Positions 6,926 to 13,219 of a stretch of 13,219 nt of DNA are shown piece by piece. The notes under the pieces are model-generated. The model saw only the letters and a program-made list of their open reading frames with translations. It was not told the DNA's origin and searched no databases. The position numbers were made by a program, and so were the translations under genes. The stretch comes from CAYRIY01 sp964424335 (lineage in GTDB: Bacteria; Bacillota; Limnochordia; DTU080; RSA5), in assembly GCA_964424335.1 (NCBI GenBank), contig CAYRIY010000097.1, forward strand, positions 1-13,219, given 5' to 3'. The first letter of the stretch is position 1. The number at the start of each line of letters is the position of its first letter.

Positions 6926-7726
6926 TCAACTCCCCATTACAGTGCGTGCTAAGTTGAGCCGTTCGGGGGCTGCCCCCAATGCGCGGGACAGTTCCGCGGC
7001 TGCCTTACGTACTTGTGTTGCAAACTCGTCAATTCGCTCGAGCCTCACTCGGCTTGTCGGCCCCGTAATACCGATCGCAGCGACGACGTCGCCGGAGTAG
7101 TCGAATATGGGAGCTGCCAAACACCGAACGCCGATGTTTACCTCTTCGTCGTCGACGCTGTACCCGCGTTCTGCAATTCGTTGCAGCTCATGTTCGAGTG
7201 CTTCCCTCGATGTGATCGTTCTCGGAGTCGACGGGGCGTAGCTAAGCTTCTCGAGGATCGCTCGTCGCGATGCCTCCGGCATGAAGGCCAACAGCGCTTT
7301 GCCCGTAGCCGGCATGTGCATCTCGTACATCGTTCCAACTGGGGCGGATGCTCGCACGGATTGCGGACTCTCCACTTTTTCTATGAACACAACCTCATGC
7401 CCCGCGGGCACGACGAGGTGAGAAGTCTCTCCTGTCGCAGCCGTCAGCGCCTTTAGGTACTTGAGGGCATGTTCGCTGACAGCGTGTCGTTTGAGGACGC
7501 CTCGGCTGATGTGAAACATGCGGATCCCTAATTGATATCTTTTGTCCGCCCCCCTTTCTACATAGCCGCGATGCTCAAGAGTCTTGACCAAGCCGTGCGC
7601 CGAGCTTACCGGGATCTGAAACTCAGCGGCGATTTCGGCCAGCGTCATTCCTACTTCGCGATTCGCAAGACTTTCGAGGATATCGAGCGCTCGTGAGAGC
7701 GTTCGGTTCAATCCGCTTCCGTCCAA
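6926..7726 (-). CDS. IclR-family regulator heading the iolB-kduD operon
   Basis: This IclR-family protein is 266 residues if it starts at the TTG at 7726. The winged helix-turn-helix covers about residues 8-70, with recognition region PVSSAHGLVKTL. The effector domain carries GETSHLVVPAGHEVVFIEKV, ATGKALLAFMP and GVRCLAAPIFD, all IclR hallmarks. The 5' end is uncertain: the frame stays open to the N-gap at 7761, so a start inside the gap is possible. TTG 7726 gives a normal family length and has AAAGGAG about 11 nt upstream. It is followed after 8 nt by the IolB-like gene, so regulator and enzymes share one transcript. A consensus promoter points at it from beyond the gap, and candidate operators there suggest autorepression. 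Proposed effector: a keto-deoxy sugar acid (inference). Confidence 0.88.
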   Translation of the reverse strand: MDGSGLNRTLSRALDILESLANREVGMTLAEIAAEFQIPVSSAHGLVKTLEHRGYVERGADKRYQLGIRMFHISRGVLKRHAVSEHALKYLKALTAATGETSHLVVPAGHEVVFIEKVESPQSVRASAPVGTMYEMHMPATGKALLAFMPEASRRAILEKLSYAPSTPRTITSREALEHELQRIAERGYSVDDEEVNIGVRCLAAPIFDYSGDVVAAIGITGPTSRVRLERIDEFATQVRKAAAELSRALGAAPERLNLARTVMGS

Positions 7727-7760
7727 CGGCCCATCGGCTCCTTTCGGCGCCCTTTTCGTA

Positions 7761-7860
7761 NNNNNNNNNNNNNNNNNNNNNNNNNNNNNNNNNNNNNNNN
7801 NNNNNNNNNNNNNNNNNNNNNNNNNNNNNNNNNNNNNNNNNNNNNNNNNNNNNNNNNNNN
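7761..7860. other. Assembly gap (100 N) in the divergent control region
   Basis: Exactly 100 N, a placeholder length, so true size is unknown. The flanking sequences do not overlap each other, so unlike the second gap real sequence is probably missing here. It may contain an upstream start for the IclR gene and more operator sequence. Confidence 0.95.
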
Positions 7861-7874
7861 TACGCATATACGAA
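7861..7874. promoter_or_regulatory. Candidate operator A near the IclR operon promoter
   Basis: TACGCATATACGAA is a near-palindrome lying directly downstream of the predicted start of leftward transcription. Its reverse complement TTCGTATATGCGTA shares 11 of 14 bases with the reverse complement of site C (8072-8085). A repressor here would block the IclR-iolB-kduD transcript. It borders the gap, so flanking sequence on one side is unknown. Confidence 0.45.
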
Positions 7875-7884
7875 CGTTAGGCAC

Positions 7885-7913
7885 ATTATAGTCAGATGAT
7901 GGTAAGGTGTCAA
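7885..7913 (-). promoter_or_regulatory. Perfect consensus promoter facing the IclR-iolB-kduD operon
   Basis: On the minus strand TTGACA (7913-7908), a 17-nt spacer and TATAAT (7890-7885) match the housekeeping sigma-factor consensus at all twelve positions with ideal spacing. Transcription would start near 7878 and run through the gap into the IclR gene. Such a strong promoter usually needs a repressor, consistent with candidate operator A lying over the first transcribed bases. Confidence 0.85.
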
Positions 7914-8013
7914 CGCCGTCTAGCCTTTCAAACCGCGGTGACCACGACACCCAACTGGCCCGGTTTTGCAACGGGGAGAATTCTCAATGCGTAACAACAA
8001 TTCTGAAGAAATA

Positions 8014-8042
8014 TTGACACGTCCTGCCTATGATGCTAACAT
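8014..8042 (+). promoter_or_regulatory. Promoter of the dehydratase/binding-protein unit
   Basis: TTGACA (8014-8019), a 17-nt spacer and TAACAT (8037-8042) give a perfect -35 and a four-of-six -10. The expected start is near 8049, leaving an 80-nt leader before the TTG codon at 8131. Two candidate operators fall inside this leader. It diverges from the IclR operon promoter, about 100 bp away. Confidence 0.65.
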
Positions 8043-8052
8043 ATGCCCAAAA

Positions 8053-8066
8053 TACATATTTGCGAA
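8053..8066. promoter_or_regulatory. Candidate operator B
   Basis: TACATATTTGCGAA matches candidate operator A (TACGCATATACGAA) at 10 of 14 positions and begins a few bases after the expected transcription start. It is the weakest of the three copies and is less palindromic. Confidence 0.3.
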
Positions 8067-8071
8067 CGGGA

Positions 8072-8085
8072 TTCACATATATGAA
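8072..8085. promoter_or_regulatory. Candidate operator C, near-perfect palindrome
   Basis: TTCACATATATGAA matches its own reverse complement at 12 of 14 positions. It lies downstream of the dehydratase promoter, a roadblock position, with centre about 19 bp from site B, close to two helical turns. Confidence 0.5.
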
Positions 8086-8130
8086 TTTGCGATGTCGATT
8101 TTGCTTTAGTCATGGGGAGGCGAAGATTCA

Positions 8131-9276
8131 TTGCCGGAAGTGGTTGAACGCATCGATTATGCAGTCTTGGAAGGTCGCCGGCCGCGGACGGCTGGCGCCA
8201 ACGCCAGGCTTGGAGTCCATGGAGATAGAGTGAGAGTCCCGATCGTTCGGGTGAAGGTCGGCGAGTACTTTGGTTTTGGCTGGTCTCGAGCGCCCAGGGA
8301 GCGCCTTGAGCATCTTGTTGGAAAACGAATGGATGATCTGTTCGACGGAGTTAGCGTGCTGCCTGATTTCCGGTTCGCCGAATTCCCCTTACTCGATTTG
8401 CTCGGCCGCGTCATGGATAAGCCGGTATACGAGCTTGTTGGTCGCGATCGCGATCCAAAAGACGAAGTTGCGGACTCATTCCGTGTTTGCTGCTATGACA
8501 CGTCACTCTATTTCGACGACCTCCACCTGACCTCACACCACGACGCCGCTCTCCTAATGGGTGAGGAGGCGCGTCAAGGTTATGAGTCGGGGCACAGGGC
8601 GTTCAAAGTGAAGGTCGGTCGAGGCGCGAGGCACATGCCGCTTGAGGAGGGCATGGCGCGAGATGTCGCGGTCGTGCGCGGCATACGCGAGGCAGTCGGC
8701 AGCGACTGTGTCATCATGGTTGATGCAAACAACGGTTATAACCTAAATCTTGCTAAGTGGTTTCTGACACAGACGCGAGATGTCGGAATCCACTGGATCG
8801 AAGAGGCGTTTCACGAGGATCGCGAGCTTTATTCGGACCTGCGCGAGTGGCTTCGCAAGGAGGAGATTCCCACACTCATCGCTGACGGAGAGGGCGAAGC
8901 CTCGCGCTCGCTGGTCGATTGGGCGATCCGCGGATTGATTGATGTCGTGCAATATGATCTTCGGGATTACGGTTTCCACAATTGGATCGACTTGGGTGTA
9001 AAGCTTGACGAGGCTGGCGTCAAATCGGCACCGCACAACTACGGGGGAATGTACGGCAACTTCGCGTCGTGTCACATCGCATCGGCGATACGCCAGTTTC
9101 AGTTCGTCGAGTGGGACGAAGCTGTTGTTCCCGGTATCGACACTTCAGCCTATCGGATTGTAGGAGGTGAGGTTTGGGTTACGCGTACGCCAGGTTTTGG
9201 CCTCGAACTAGACCACGAGCATTTCGCAAAGAGCGTCGAAGAGACGGGGTTCTCCATCGCATTGGGCCCGGCCTGA
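8131..9276 (+). CDS. Enolase-superfamily sugar-acid dehydratase (mandelate racemase type)
   Basis: This 381-residue protein has a capping domain (about 1-130) and the enolase-superfamily barrel. The barrel carries K159-x-K161 (FKVKVG), metal ligands D198 (MVDANNGY), E224 (HWIEEAF) and D252/E254 (IADGEGE), and H302 (SAPHNYGG). The KxK and late histidine place it near the mandelate-racemase/sugar-acid dehydratase groups, which remove a proton next to a carboxylate; dehydration of a sugar acid gives a 2-keto-3-deoxy acid. The exact substrate is not readable. An in-frame TAG at 8107 rules out an upstream start, and GGGGAGG (8114-8120) supports the TTG at 8131. It is followed by a truncated binding-protein gene and preceded by its own promoter with candidate IclR-type operators. 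Its product could feed the aldolase encoded at 3358. Confidence 0.88.
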   Translation: MPEVVERIDYAVLEGRRPRTAGANARLGVHGDRVRVPIVRVKVGEYFGFGWSRAPRERLEHLVGKRMDDLFDGVSVLPDFRFAEFPLLDLLGRVMDKPVYELVGRDRDPKDEVADSFRVCCYDTSLYFDDLHLTSHHDAALLMGEEARQGYESGHRAFKVKVGRGARHMPLEEGMARDVAVVRGIREAVGSDCVIMVDANNGYNLNLAKWFLTQTRDVGIHWIEEAFHEDRELYSDLREWLRKEEIPTLIADGEGEASRSLVDWAIRGLIDVVQYDLRDYGFHNWIDLGVKLDEAGVKSAPHNYGGMYGNFASCHIASAIRQFQFVEWDEAVVPGIDTSAYRIVGGEVWVTRTPGFGLELDHEHFAKSVEETGFSIALGPA

Positions 9277-9332
9277 GCCCGGCGCCCATGATCCTCGAGT
9301 ACGGTCGGCAATCGGAATCCTAATGGGAAAGG

Positions 9333-10429
9333 ATGAGCACATGTGATCGAGATTGGGTCAAGATACCGTATTGGGACGCTCCAGCCACGGGGGCGCACAT
9401 TTACAACTTGGACCTTTACGAAAACGCCGGTNNNNNNNNNNNNNNNNNNNNNNNNNNNNNNNNNNNNNNNNNNNNNNNNNNNNNNNNNNNNNNNNNNNNN
9501 NNNNNNNNNNNNNNNNNNNNNNNNNNNNNNNCGCTCCAGCCACGGGGGCGCACATTTACAACTTGGACCTTTACGAAAACGCCGGTATCGGCGAGCTGGA
9601 CTGGAACTGGACTTGGGATGACTTCATCCAATATGGCGCCCGATTGACTAAAGACACGAACGGGGACGGGGTTCCCGAGGTATGGGGAACAGGATTCAAT
9701 CGAAGCCAGCGAGATCCGTTCCTTCACGTGATTCATTCTTTCGGGGGACGGTGGTTCACCAACGATCTAGACCGTGCCGCAATCAACTCGCATGAGAGCG
9801 TTCAAGCGTTGGAGTTCCTGCGCGATTTGAGTGATGGGTACGGTATTCTCGGTTCGACCTCGAGCGCAGAATTTTGGAGCGGAAACAACGCAAGCATGTG
9901 GACATGGACTCACCACAGCGCCGCCTACGTCCTTAGGGCGCAGGAGCAGCACGGTTTCACCGCGAGAGTACATCCCCTTCCTATGGGTCCGGGGGGGCGT
10001 CAACTCACTCGGCCTCGCGGGTATCCGTTCGACGCCCTCGTCATTGCGAAGGATACACCCCATCCTGATGCGGCATGGAGCTTGGTCCGTTTCATGACGA
10101 CCGAGCCGGAAGCCATCGCGGCATCGCTCCAAGCTGGCACGGATCCGATCACGCTGGTCTCGTATCGCGAGCAACTATCCGCCTTCCTCGACTACTTGCC
10201 TGAGCAGCTTTCGGGCGAGTGGTTCTCGACAATGCAACGGATGGTAGACGACATGATTGCAGAAGACGATGCCGAGATCTTCCCCGAAAAGGTTTGGAGC
10301 GAATTTGATCAGTCCGGTCAGCGGGAGACATTGCTCGGTCGATTCTTTGCCGGTCAGGCCAGTGCAAGGGAAGTCTTGGCCTCGTGGGAGACCCAGTTGA
10401 ACTCGATCATCGAGGCCCAGCGGCAGTAA
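9333..10429 (+). CDS. ABC sugar-binding protein, 5'-truncated and split by an artificial gap
   Basis: This is the C-terminal two-thirds or more of a family 1 solute-binding protein. Visible signatures are KIPYWDAPATGAHIYNLDLYENAG, WNWTWDDFIQYGARLTKDTNGDG, HPDAAWSLVRFM and a typical helical end. The 55 nt on both sides of the N-run are identical; collapsing repeat and gap gives one uninterrupted frame from ATG 9333 to the TAA at 10427-10429, 313 residues. As written, gap plus repeat (155 nt) breaks the frame. Even when repaired, the signal peptide and about 100 or more N-terminal residues are missing: sequence before the PYWDAP segment has an in-frame TAA just upstream and no secretion signal. 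It is thus a pseudogene, a deletion, or a misjoin near 9333-9355. It is about 11 residues per ten unlike the first binding protein in detail but shares its TWDDF region. Confidence 0.8.
9377..9431 (+). repeat. Left copy of 55-bp exact repeat at contig end
   Basis: These 55 bases, ending directly at the N-run, are identical to 9532-9586, which begin directly after it. An exact k-mer-length overlap at two contig ends is the footprint of a de Bruijn graph assembly (55 is a common k). It is not a biological repeat. Confidence 0.95.
9432..9531. other. Assembly gap (100 N), probably zero length
   Basis: A placeholder run of exactly 100 N inside the second binding-protein gene. Because the flanks are identical over 55 bp and merging them restores the reading frame, no real sequence appears to be missing at this point. 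Confidence 0.93.
9532..9586 (+). repeat. Right copy of 55-bp exact repeat at contig start
   Basis: Identical to 9377-9431. After it the binding-protein frame continues with IGELDWNW; joining 9431 to 9587 gives a continuous protein. Confidence 0.95.
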
Positions 10430-10471
10430 CAGCCTGTGACGAGTTTGGTCATGTCAATGGCGAGTATCGAC

Positions 10472-10513
10472 GCGGATCGAGGGTCACCCCAATTGACCCT
10501 CGATCCGCTGTTT
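10472..10513 (+). terminator. Strong hairpin terminator after the second binding-protein gene
   Basis: GCGGATCGAGGGTCA (10472-10486) pairs perfectly over 15 bp with 10494-10508, around a 7-nt loop (CCCCAAT). TGTTTC follows on the plus strand, a short T-rich tail. It sits 42 nt after the stop at 10429 and before the convergent esterase gene. The tail is weak, but the stem is very stable. Confidence 0.68.
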
Positions 10514-10582
10514 CGGCCCACCTTTTGTCAACGACCTCACCACCATCGGTCTTAAAGCGTTTGTACTATAGTAATACGGAAC

Positions 10583-11602
10583 TCATTGCGCTCGGTCGCC
10601 GCGCAGCCCGAGCCGTTCGAGTGTGAAGCCGCCTTCGGGCCCAGGGACGAGGTACCGATGAAACCACGCGAGCTCGTGGTGGTAGAAGTCCGGGCTGTGG
10701 CTGTGGCCGAGGTCGGGAAAGACGAGCAGGCTCCGCGTGCACTGGAGACGTTCAAAAAGCGCATAGACCGTATGGGGAGGGCACGTGGTGTCCTCGAGGC
10801 CGACGCTGACGAGCGTCGGGGCCTGAACTCGGGGCGCGTGGTGCAGGGTGTCGACGTAGCCAAGCGCGCGGCGAAGTAGCGGCGCCTCCTCGGGGCGCTC
10901 CATGGCGAAGTCGTAGATCTCACGATACGGCCCGGTGCTCAGGCGGGTTTCAAATGCAAAGGCAAAGTGCGTGAGGAAGGGAATCATACACCCGACGGCG
11001 CGCACTTTGGCTTGCGCCAGGCTCGCCGTGATGAGGGCCAGACCTCCCCCTTGAGAGTGGCCGAAGACGCCGATCGAGTCCACGCCTGCCTGATCGATGA
11101 GGACATCGACGGCACGCACGCAGTCGGCGATGATGCCTCGGTAGATATAAGCTTCGGGCGTGAATGGTCCGGTCACGAGCTTGCCCTTAGGATCGGGCGA
11201 TTGCTCGGAGCGGCTCGCTCCTTGGCCTCGGGGGTCGATGGCGAGCACGGTAAATCCTTGCTCGGCCACTTGAGCCAGCACCGCCTGAATCAGCGGGGAG
11301 CCGCACGTTGCGCTGTAGCCGGGGAGAAATAGCAGGGCGCCTGTCATCGGCGTTGAAAGAGGACGAAACAACCAACCGGTCGGCCGTTTTCCGCTGATGC
11401 TGAGGTAGTTGAGTTTGGCGACGGCGACGTTCTTTCCGGTCGCCGCTTCCCGGCGGTCGCTCGGGTCCTGTCTGGGATCGTCGTCCGATAACTCGATGTC
11501 GAGCGGGATGCGCTCGAGCTCAGCGAGCGTGTCGTTCCAGTATGCGTCGAAGTCGCCTGGTTTCTCGAGGGGCGAGGCGGTTCGCATTGCAGGGCTATTC
11601 AA
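10583..11602 (-). CDS. Acetylxylan esterase / cephalosporin-C deacetylase family hydrolase
   Basis: This 339-residue alpha/beta hydrolase is of the AXE1 family. The nucleophile is S183 in GHSQGGG, the acid D271 in LEDTTCPPHTVYAL, and the base H300 in PDLGHSHSPDFY. LFRPLS near residue 79, the oxyanion region FLPGYSATCG, and DPRGQGAS (123-130) are also family-typical. Members remove acetyl groups from xylan or other acetylated sugars. There is no signal peptide, so it would act in the cytoplasm on imported acetylated oligosaccharides. The TTG at 11602 is favoured because GGAGG lies 9 nt upstream; an in-frame ATG follows five codons later. It is transcribed alone, divergent from the FAD oxidoreductase gene, with its own promoter. 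The polymer is not known; acetylated pectin or xylan would suit the uronate theme (inference). Confidence 0.92.
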   Translation of the reverse strand: MNSPAMRTASPLEKPGDFDAYWNDTLAELERIPLDIELSDDDPRQDPSDRREAATGKNVAVAKLNYLSISGKRPTGWLFRPLSTPMTGALLFLPGYSATCGSPLIQAVLAQVAEQGFTVLAIDPRGQGASRSEQSPDPKGKLVTGPFTPEAYIYRGIIADCVRAVDVLIDQAGVDSIGVFGHSQGGGLALITASLAQAKVRAVGCMIPFLTHFAFAFETRLSTGPYREIYDFAMERPEEAPLLRRALGYVDTLHHAPRVQAPTLVSVGLEDTTCPPHTVYALFERLQCTRSLLVFPDLGHSHSPDFYHHELAWFHRYLVPGPEGGFTLERLGLRGDRAQ

Positions 11603-11643
11603 TGATTGTGACCTCCGGTTGATGATTGGAGCTTGACTTGCAA

Positions 11644-11671
11644 TCTATAGGCTCCGGGGGCGGCGTGTCAA
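11644..11671 (-). promoter_or_regulatory. Promoter of the esterase gene
   Basis: On the minus strand TTGACA (11671-11666) and TATAGA (11649-11644) are separated by 16 nt: a perfect -35 and four-of-six -10. The expected start lies near 11637, about 35 nt before the TTG codon at 11602. A 7-bp inverted repeat (11672-11678 with 11695-11701) adjoins the -35 and may bind a regulator of both divergent genes. Confidence 0.6.
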
Positions 11672-11722
11672 GATCTCGTCGGCGATCGGCTTGGCGAGAT
11701 CAAGCGATAGGAGGAACGGGCG

Positions 11723-13219
11723 ATGCAAGAGACCAAACTCGAGTGCGACATTTTGGTGGCAGGAGGCGGGCCGGCCGGCGTGCCTTGCGCGATCGCTGCG
11801 GCAAGGAATGGGGCGCGCGTCATCCTGTGTCAGGATCGCTCGGTGCTCGGTGGAAACGCCTCGAGCGAAGTGCGCATGCATATCGTGGGCGCCGACGCCA
11901 GCGGGAGCCGGGGCGTCGAACTAGAGACCGAGGCCCGAGAGGGCGGCATCATCGAAGAGATCCGCCTCGAGACGTGTGTGCGCAACCCGCAGCGCTCGGC
12001 CTCCATGTTGGATCTGGTTTTGTACGAAATGTGCCGTGCGGAGCCCAACCTGACGCTCATGTTGAACACCGCCGTCGTCGGCGTCAAAAAGGACGGCACG
12101 CGGATTACGCACGCAATTGCAGAGCGCCAGTCGACGGAGGATCGCTTTGAAATTGCGGCCGACGTCTTCATCGACTGCACCGGAGACGGCAGAATGGGCG
12201 CTGAGGCGGGCGCTCCCTTTCGCAGGGGCCGAGAGAGTAAGGCGGAGTTTGGTGAGACGCTCGCGCAAGACGAAGCGGATAACAAGAGCCTCGGCTCGAC
12301 CCTCCTCTTCCAGGCAAGGAATATGGGATACCCCGTTCCCTTCAAACCCCCGACTTGGGCTCGCGTATTCGACGAAGAGGACCTCACATTTAGGCCACAC
12401 GCCAAGGCGGGCGTCGACCGAGGCTTGGAGTATGGATATTGGTGGGTCGAGTGGGGCGGGGAACTCGACACGATCAAAGATAACGAAAAGATCCGCGACG
12501 AACTGCTCGCAATCATGCTCGGCGTTTGGGACCACATCAAAAACCGCGGAGATCACGGAGCCGACAACTGGGCTCTCGATTGGTTTGGGTTTCTCCCGGG
12601 CAAGCGGGAAAGTCGGCGCTTCATCGGTCAGTACGTCTTGTCCGAGCGGGACTTACTGGAGTCGAGGAAATTTGACGACGCGATCGCATACGGAGGCTGG
12701 TCCATCGACACGCACCCGCCCGAAGGCATCGATGATCCGAGCCAACCTCCCTGTACCCAGATTCCGGTGCCGCACGTCTTTGATATCCCGCTCCGCTCGT
12801 GCGTCTCGGCTGGTGTCGACAACCTGATGTTTGCAGGCCGCAACATCTCGGCGACGCACGTGGCGTTTGCTTCGACCCGGGTGATGGCGACGTGCGCCGT
12901 GATTGGGCAGGGTGTGGGGACGGCAGCGGCTGCAGCCGTGAGGGCGGCGGTGGAGCCCGCCGAACTGGCCGGGCGCGCGGACCTCATGGAAGAGATCAAG
13001 CAGCAGTTGATCAAAGACGACGCCTACTTGATCGGCGTGACAAATGGCGATCCCAAAGACGTCGCTCGTGCAGCGCGGGTTACAGCATCGAGCGAGCAGC
13101 CCCTCGGCCCTGCGGTCAACGTCATCTCGGGCGAGACTCGGGCCATGTTTGGCAAAGGCGGCGCCCCTGAGGGCCGAAGGACGGAGTCGACGCATCGGTG
13201 GATGAGCGATCCGGCGGAA
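11723..13219 (+). CDS. FAD-dependent oxidoreductase (FAD_oxidored type), 3' end beyond the window
   Basis: A frame of 499 codons runs from ATG 11723 to the last base without a stop, so the gene continues past the window. The start has AGGAGG (11709-11714) 8 nt upstream. DILVAGGGPAG (residues 9-19) is the FAD-binding dinucleotide fold, followed by LGGNASSEVRMHI, typical of the FAD_oxidored family. A second conserved block, LMFAGRNISATHVAFASTRV (368-387), closes the cofactor fold, then GQGVGTAAAAA. From about residue 447 the sequence changes to ARVTASSE...AVNVISGETR...THRWMSDP, resembling the start of a discoidin-like (F5/8 type C) carbohydrate-binding domain; this is a tentative match. There is no signal peptide. 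Members occur in bacterial carbohydrate clusters with mostly unknown substrates; oxidation of a sugar or related alcohol is a guess. It is divergent from the esterase. Confidence 0.9.
   Translation, partial: MQETKLECDILVAGGGPAGVPCAIAAARNGARVILCQDRSVLGGNASSEVRMHIVGADASGSRGVELETEAREGGIIEEIRLETCVRNPQRSASMLDLVLYEMCRAEPNLTLMLNTAVVGVKKDGTRITHAIAERQSTEDRFEIAADVFIDCTGDGRMGAEAGAPFRRGRESKAEFGETLAQDEADNKSLGSTLLFQARNMGYPVPFKPPTWARVFDEEDLTFRPHAKAGVDRGLEYGYWWVEWGGELDTIKDNEKIRDELLAIMLGVWDHIKNRGDHGADNWALDWFGFLPGKRESRRFIGQYVLSERDLLESRKFDDAIAYGGWSIDTHPPEGIDDPSQPPCTQIPVPHVFDIPLRSCVSAGVDNLMFAGRNISATHVAFASTRVMATCAVIGQGVGTAAAAAVRAAVEPAELAGRADLMEEIKQQLIKDDAYLIGVTNGDPKDVARAARVTASSEQPLGPAVNVISGETRAMFGKGGAPEGRRTESTHRWMSDPAE

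Noticed and set aside
9377..9586. The 55-bp direct repeats as an insertion target duplication or recombination site
   Set aside because: They touch an N-run, have exact k-mer length and lie inside one coding frame that is restored by merging.
10564..10573. TACTATAGTA palindrome near the esterase stop
   Set aside because: A 10-bp palindrome just downstream of a gene's end, with no promoter or second copy nearby, is expected by chance.

Overview
The window is a piece of a bacterial genome, probably a metagenome scaffold because it carries two 100-base runs of N. The DNA is fairly GC-rich, with strong GGAGG ribosome sites, many GTG/TTG starts and E. coli-like -35/-10 promoters. The one visible solute-binding-protein signal peptide is of the ordinary (non-lipoprotein) type, while another protein has a clear lipobox. 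The phylum cannot be named from this window. No tRNA, rRNA, CRISPR array or transposase was seen.

Layout: (1) 51-1720, minus strand: a small lipoprotein, a 49-residue four-cysteine protein too short for most gene callers, and an IclR-family regulator. (2) 1962-5284, plus strand: an ABC sugar-binding protein, a DapA/NanA-superfamily aldolase resembling archaeal 2-keto-3-deoxygluconate (KDG) aldolase, and a cytoplasmic sialidase-like beta-propeller. (3) 5332-7726, minus strand: an apparent operon of IclR regulator, IolB-type isomerase and KduD-type dehydrogenase, converging on group 2. (4) 7727-8130: a divergent control region with an assembly gap, a perfect TTGACA-N17-TATAAT promoter facing the IclR operon, a second promoter facing right, and three related 14-bp near-palindromes just downstream of the two predicted transcription starts. 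(5) 8131-10429, plus: an enolase-superfamily sugar-acid dehydratase and a second, 5'-truncated ABC binding protein split by an artificial gap, then a strong terminator hairpin. (6) 10583-11602, minus: an acetylxylan-esterase-family deacetylase. (7) 11723-13219, plus: a large FAD-dependent oxidoreductase still open at the window end.

Taken together this looks like a sugar-acid/uronate utilisation locus. Binding proteins would capture acetylated oligosaccharides or sugar acids. The esterase and sialidase-like protein would trim them inside the cell. The dehydratase and the IolB-like/KduD pair would both deliver 2-keto-3-deoxy acids. The KDG-aldolase-like enzyme would cleave these without phosphorylation. 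Two IclR regulators would control the parts. Enzyme families are well supported by motifs; substrates and the joined pathway are inference. The most interesting points are the IolB-type protein where KduI would be expected beside KduD, the shared operator motif, and the exact 55-bp overlap showing that the second gap is an assembly artefact.
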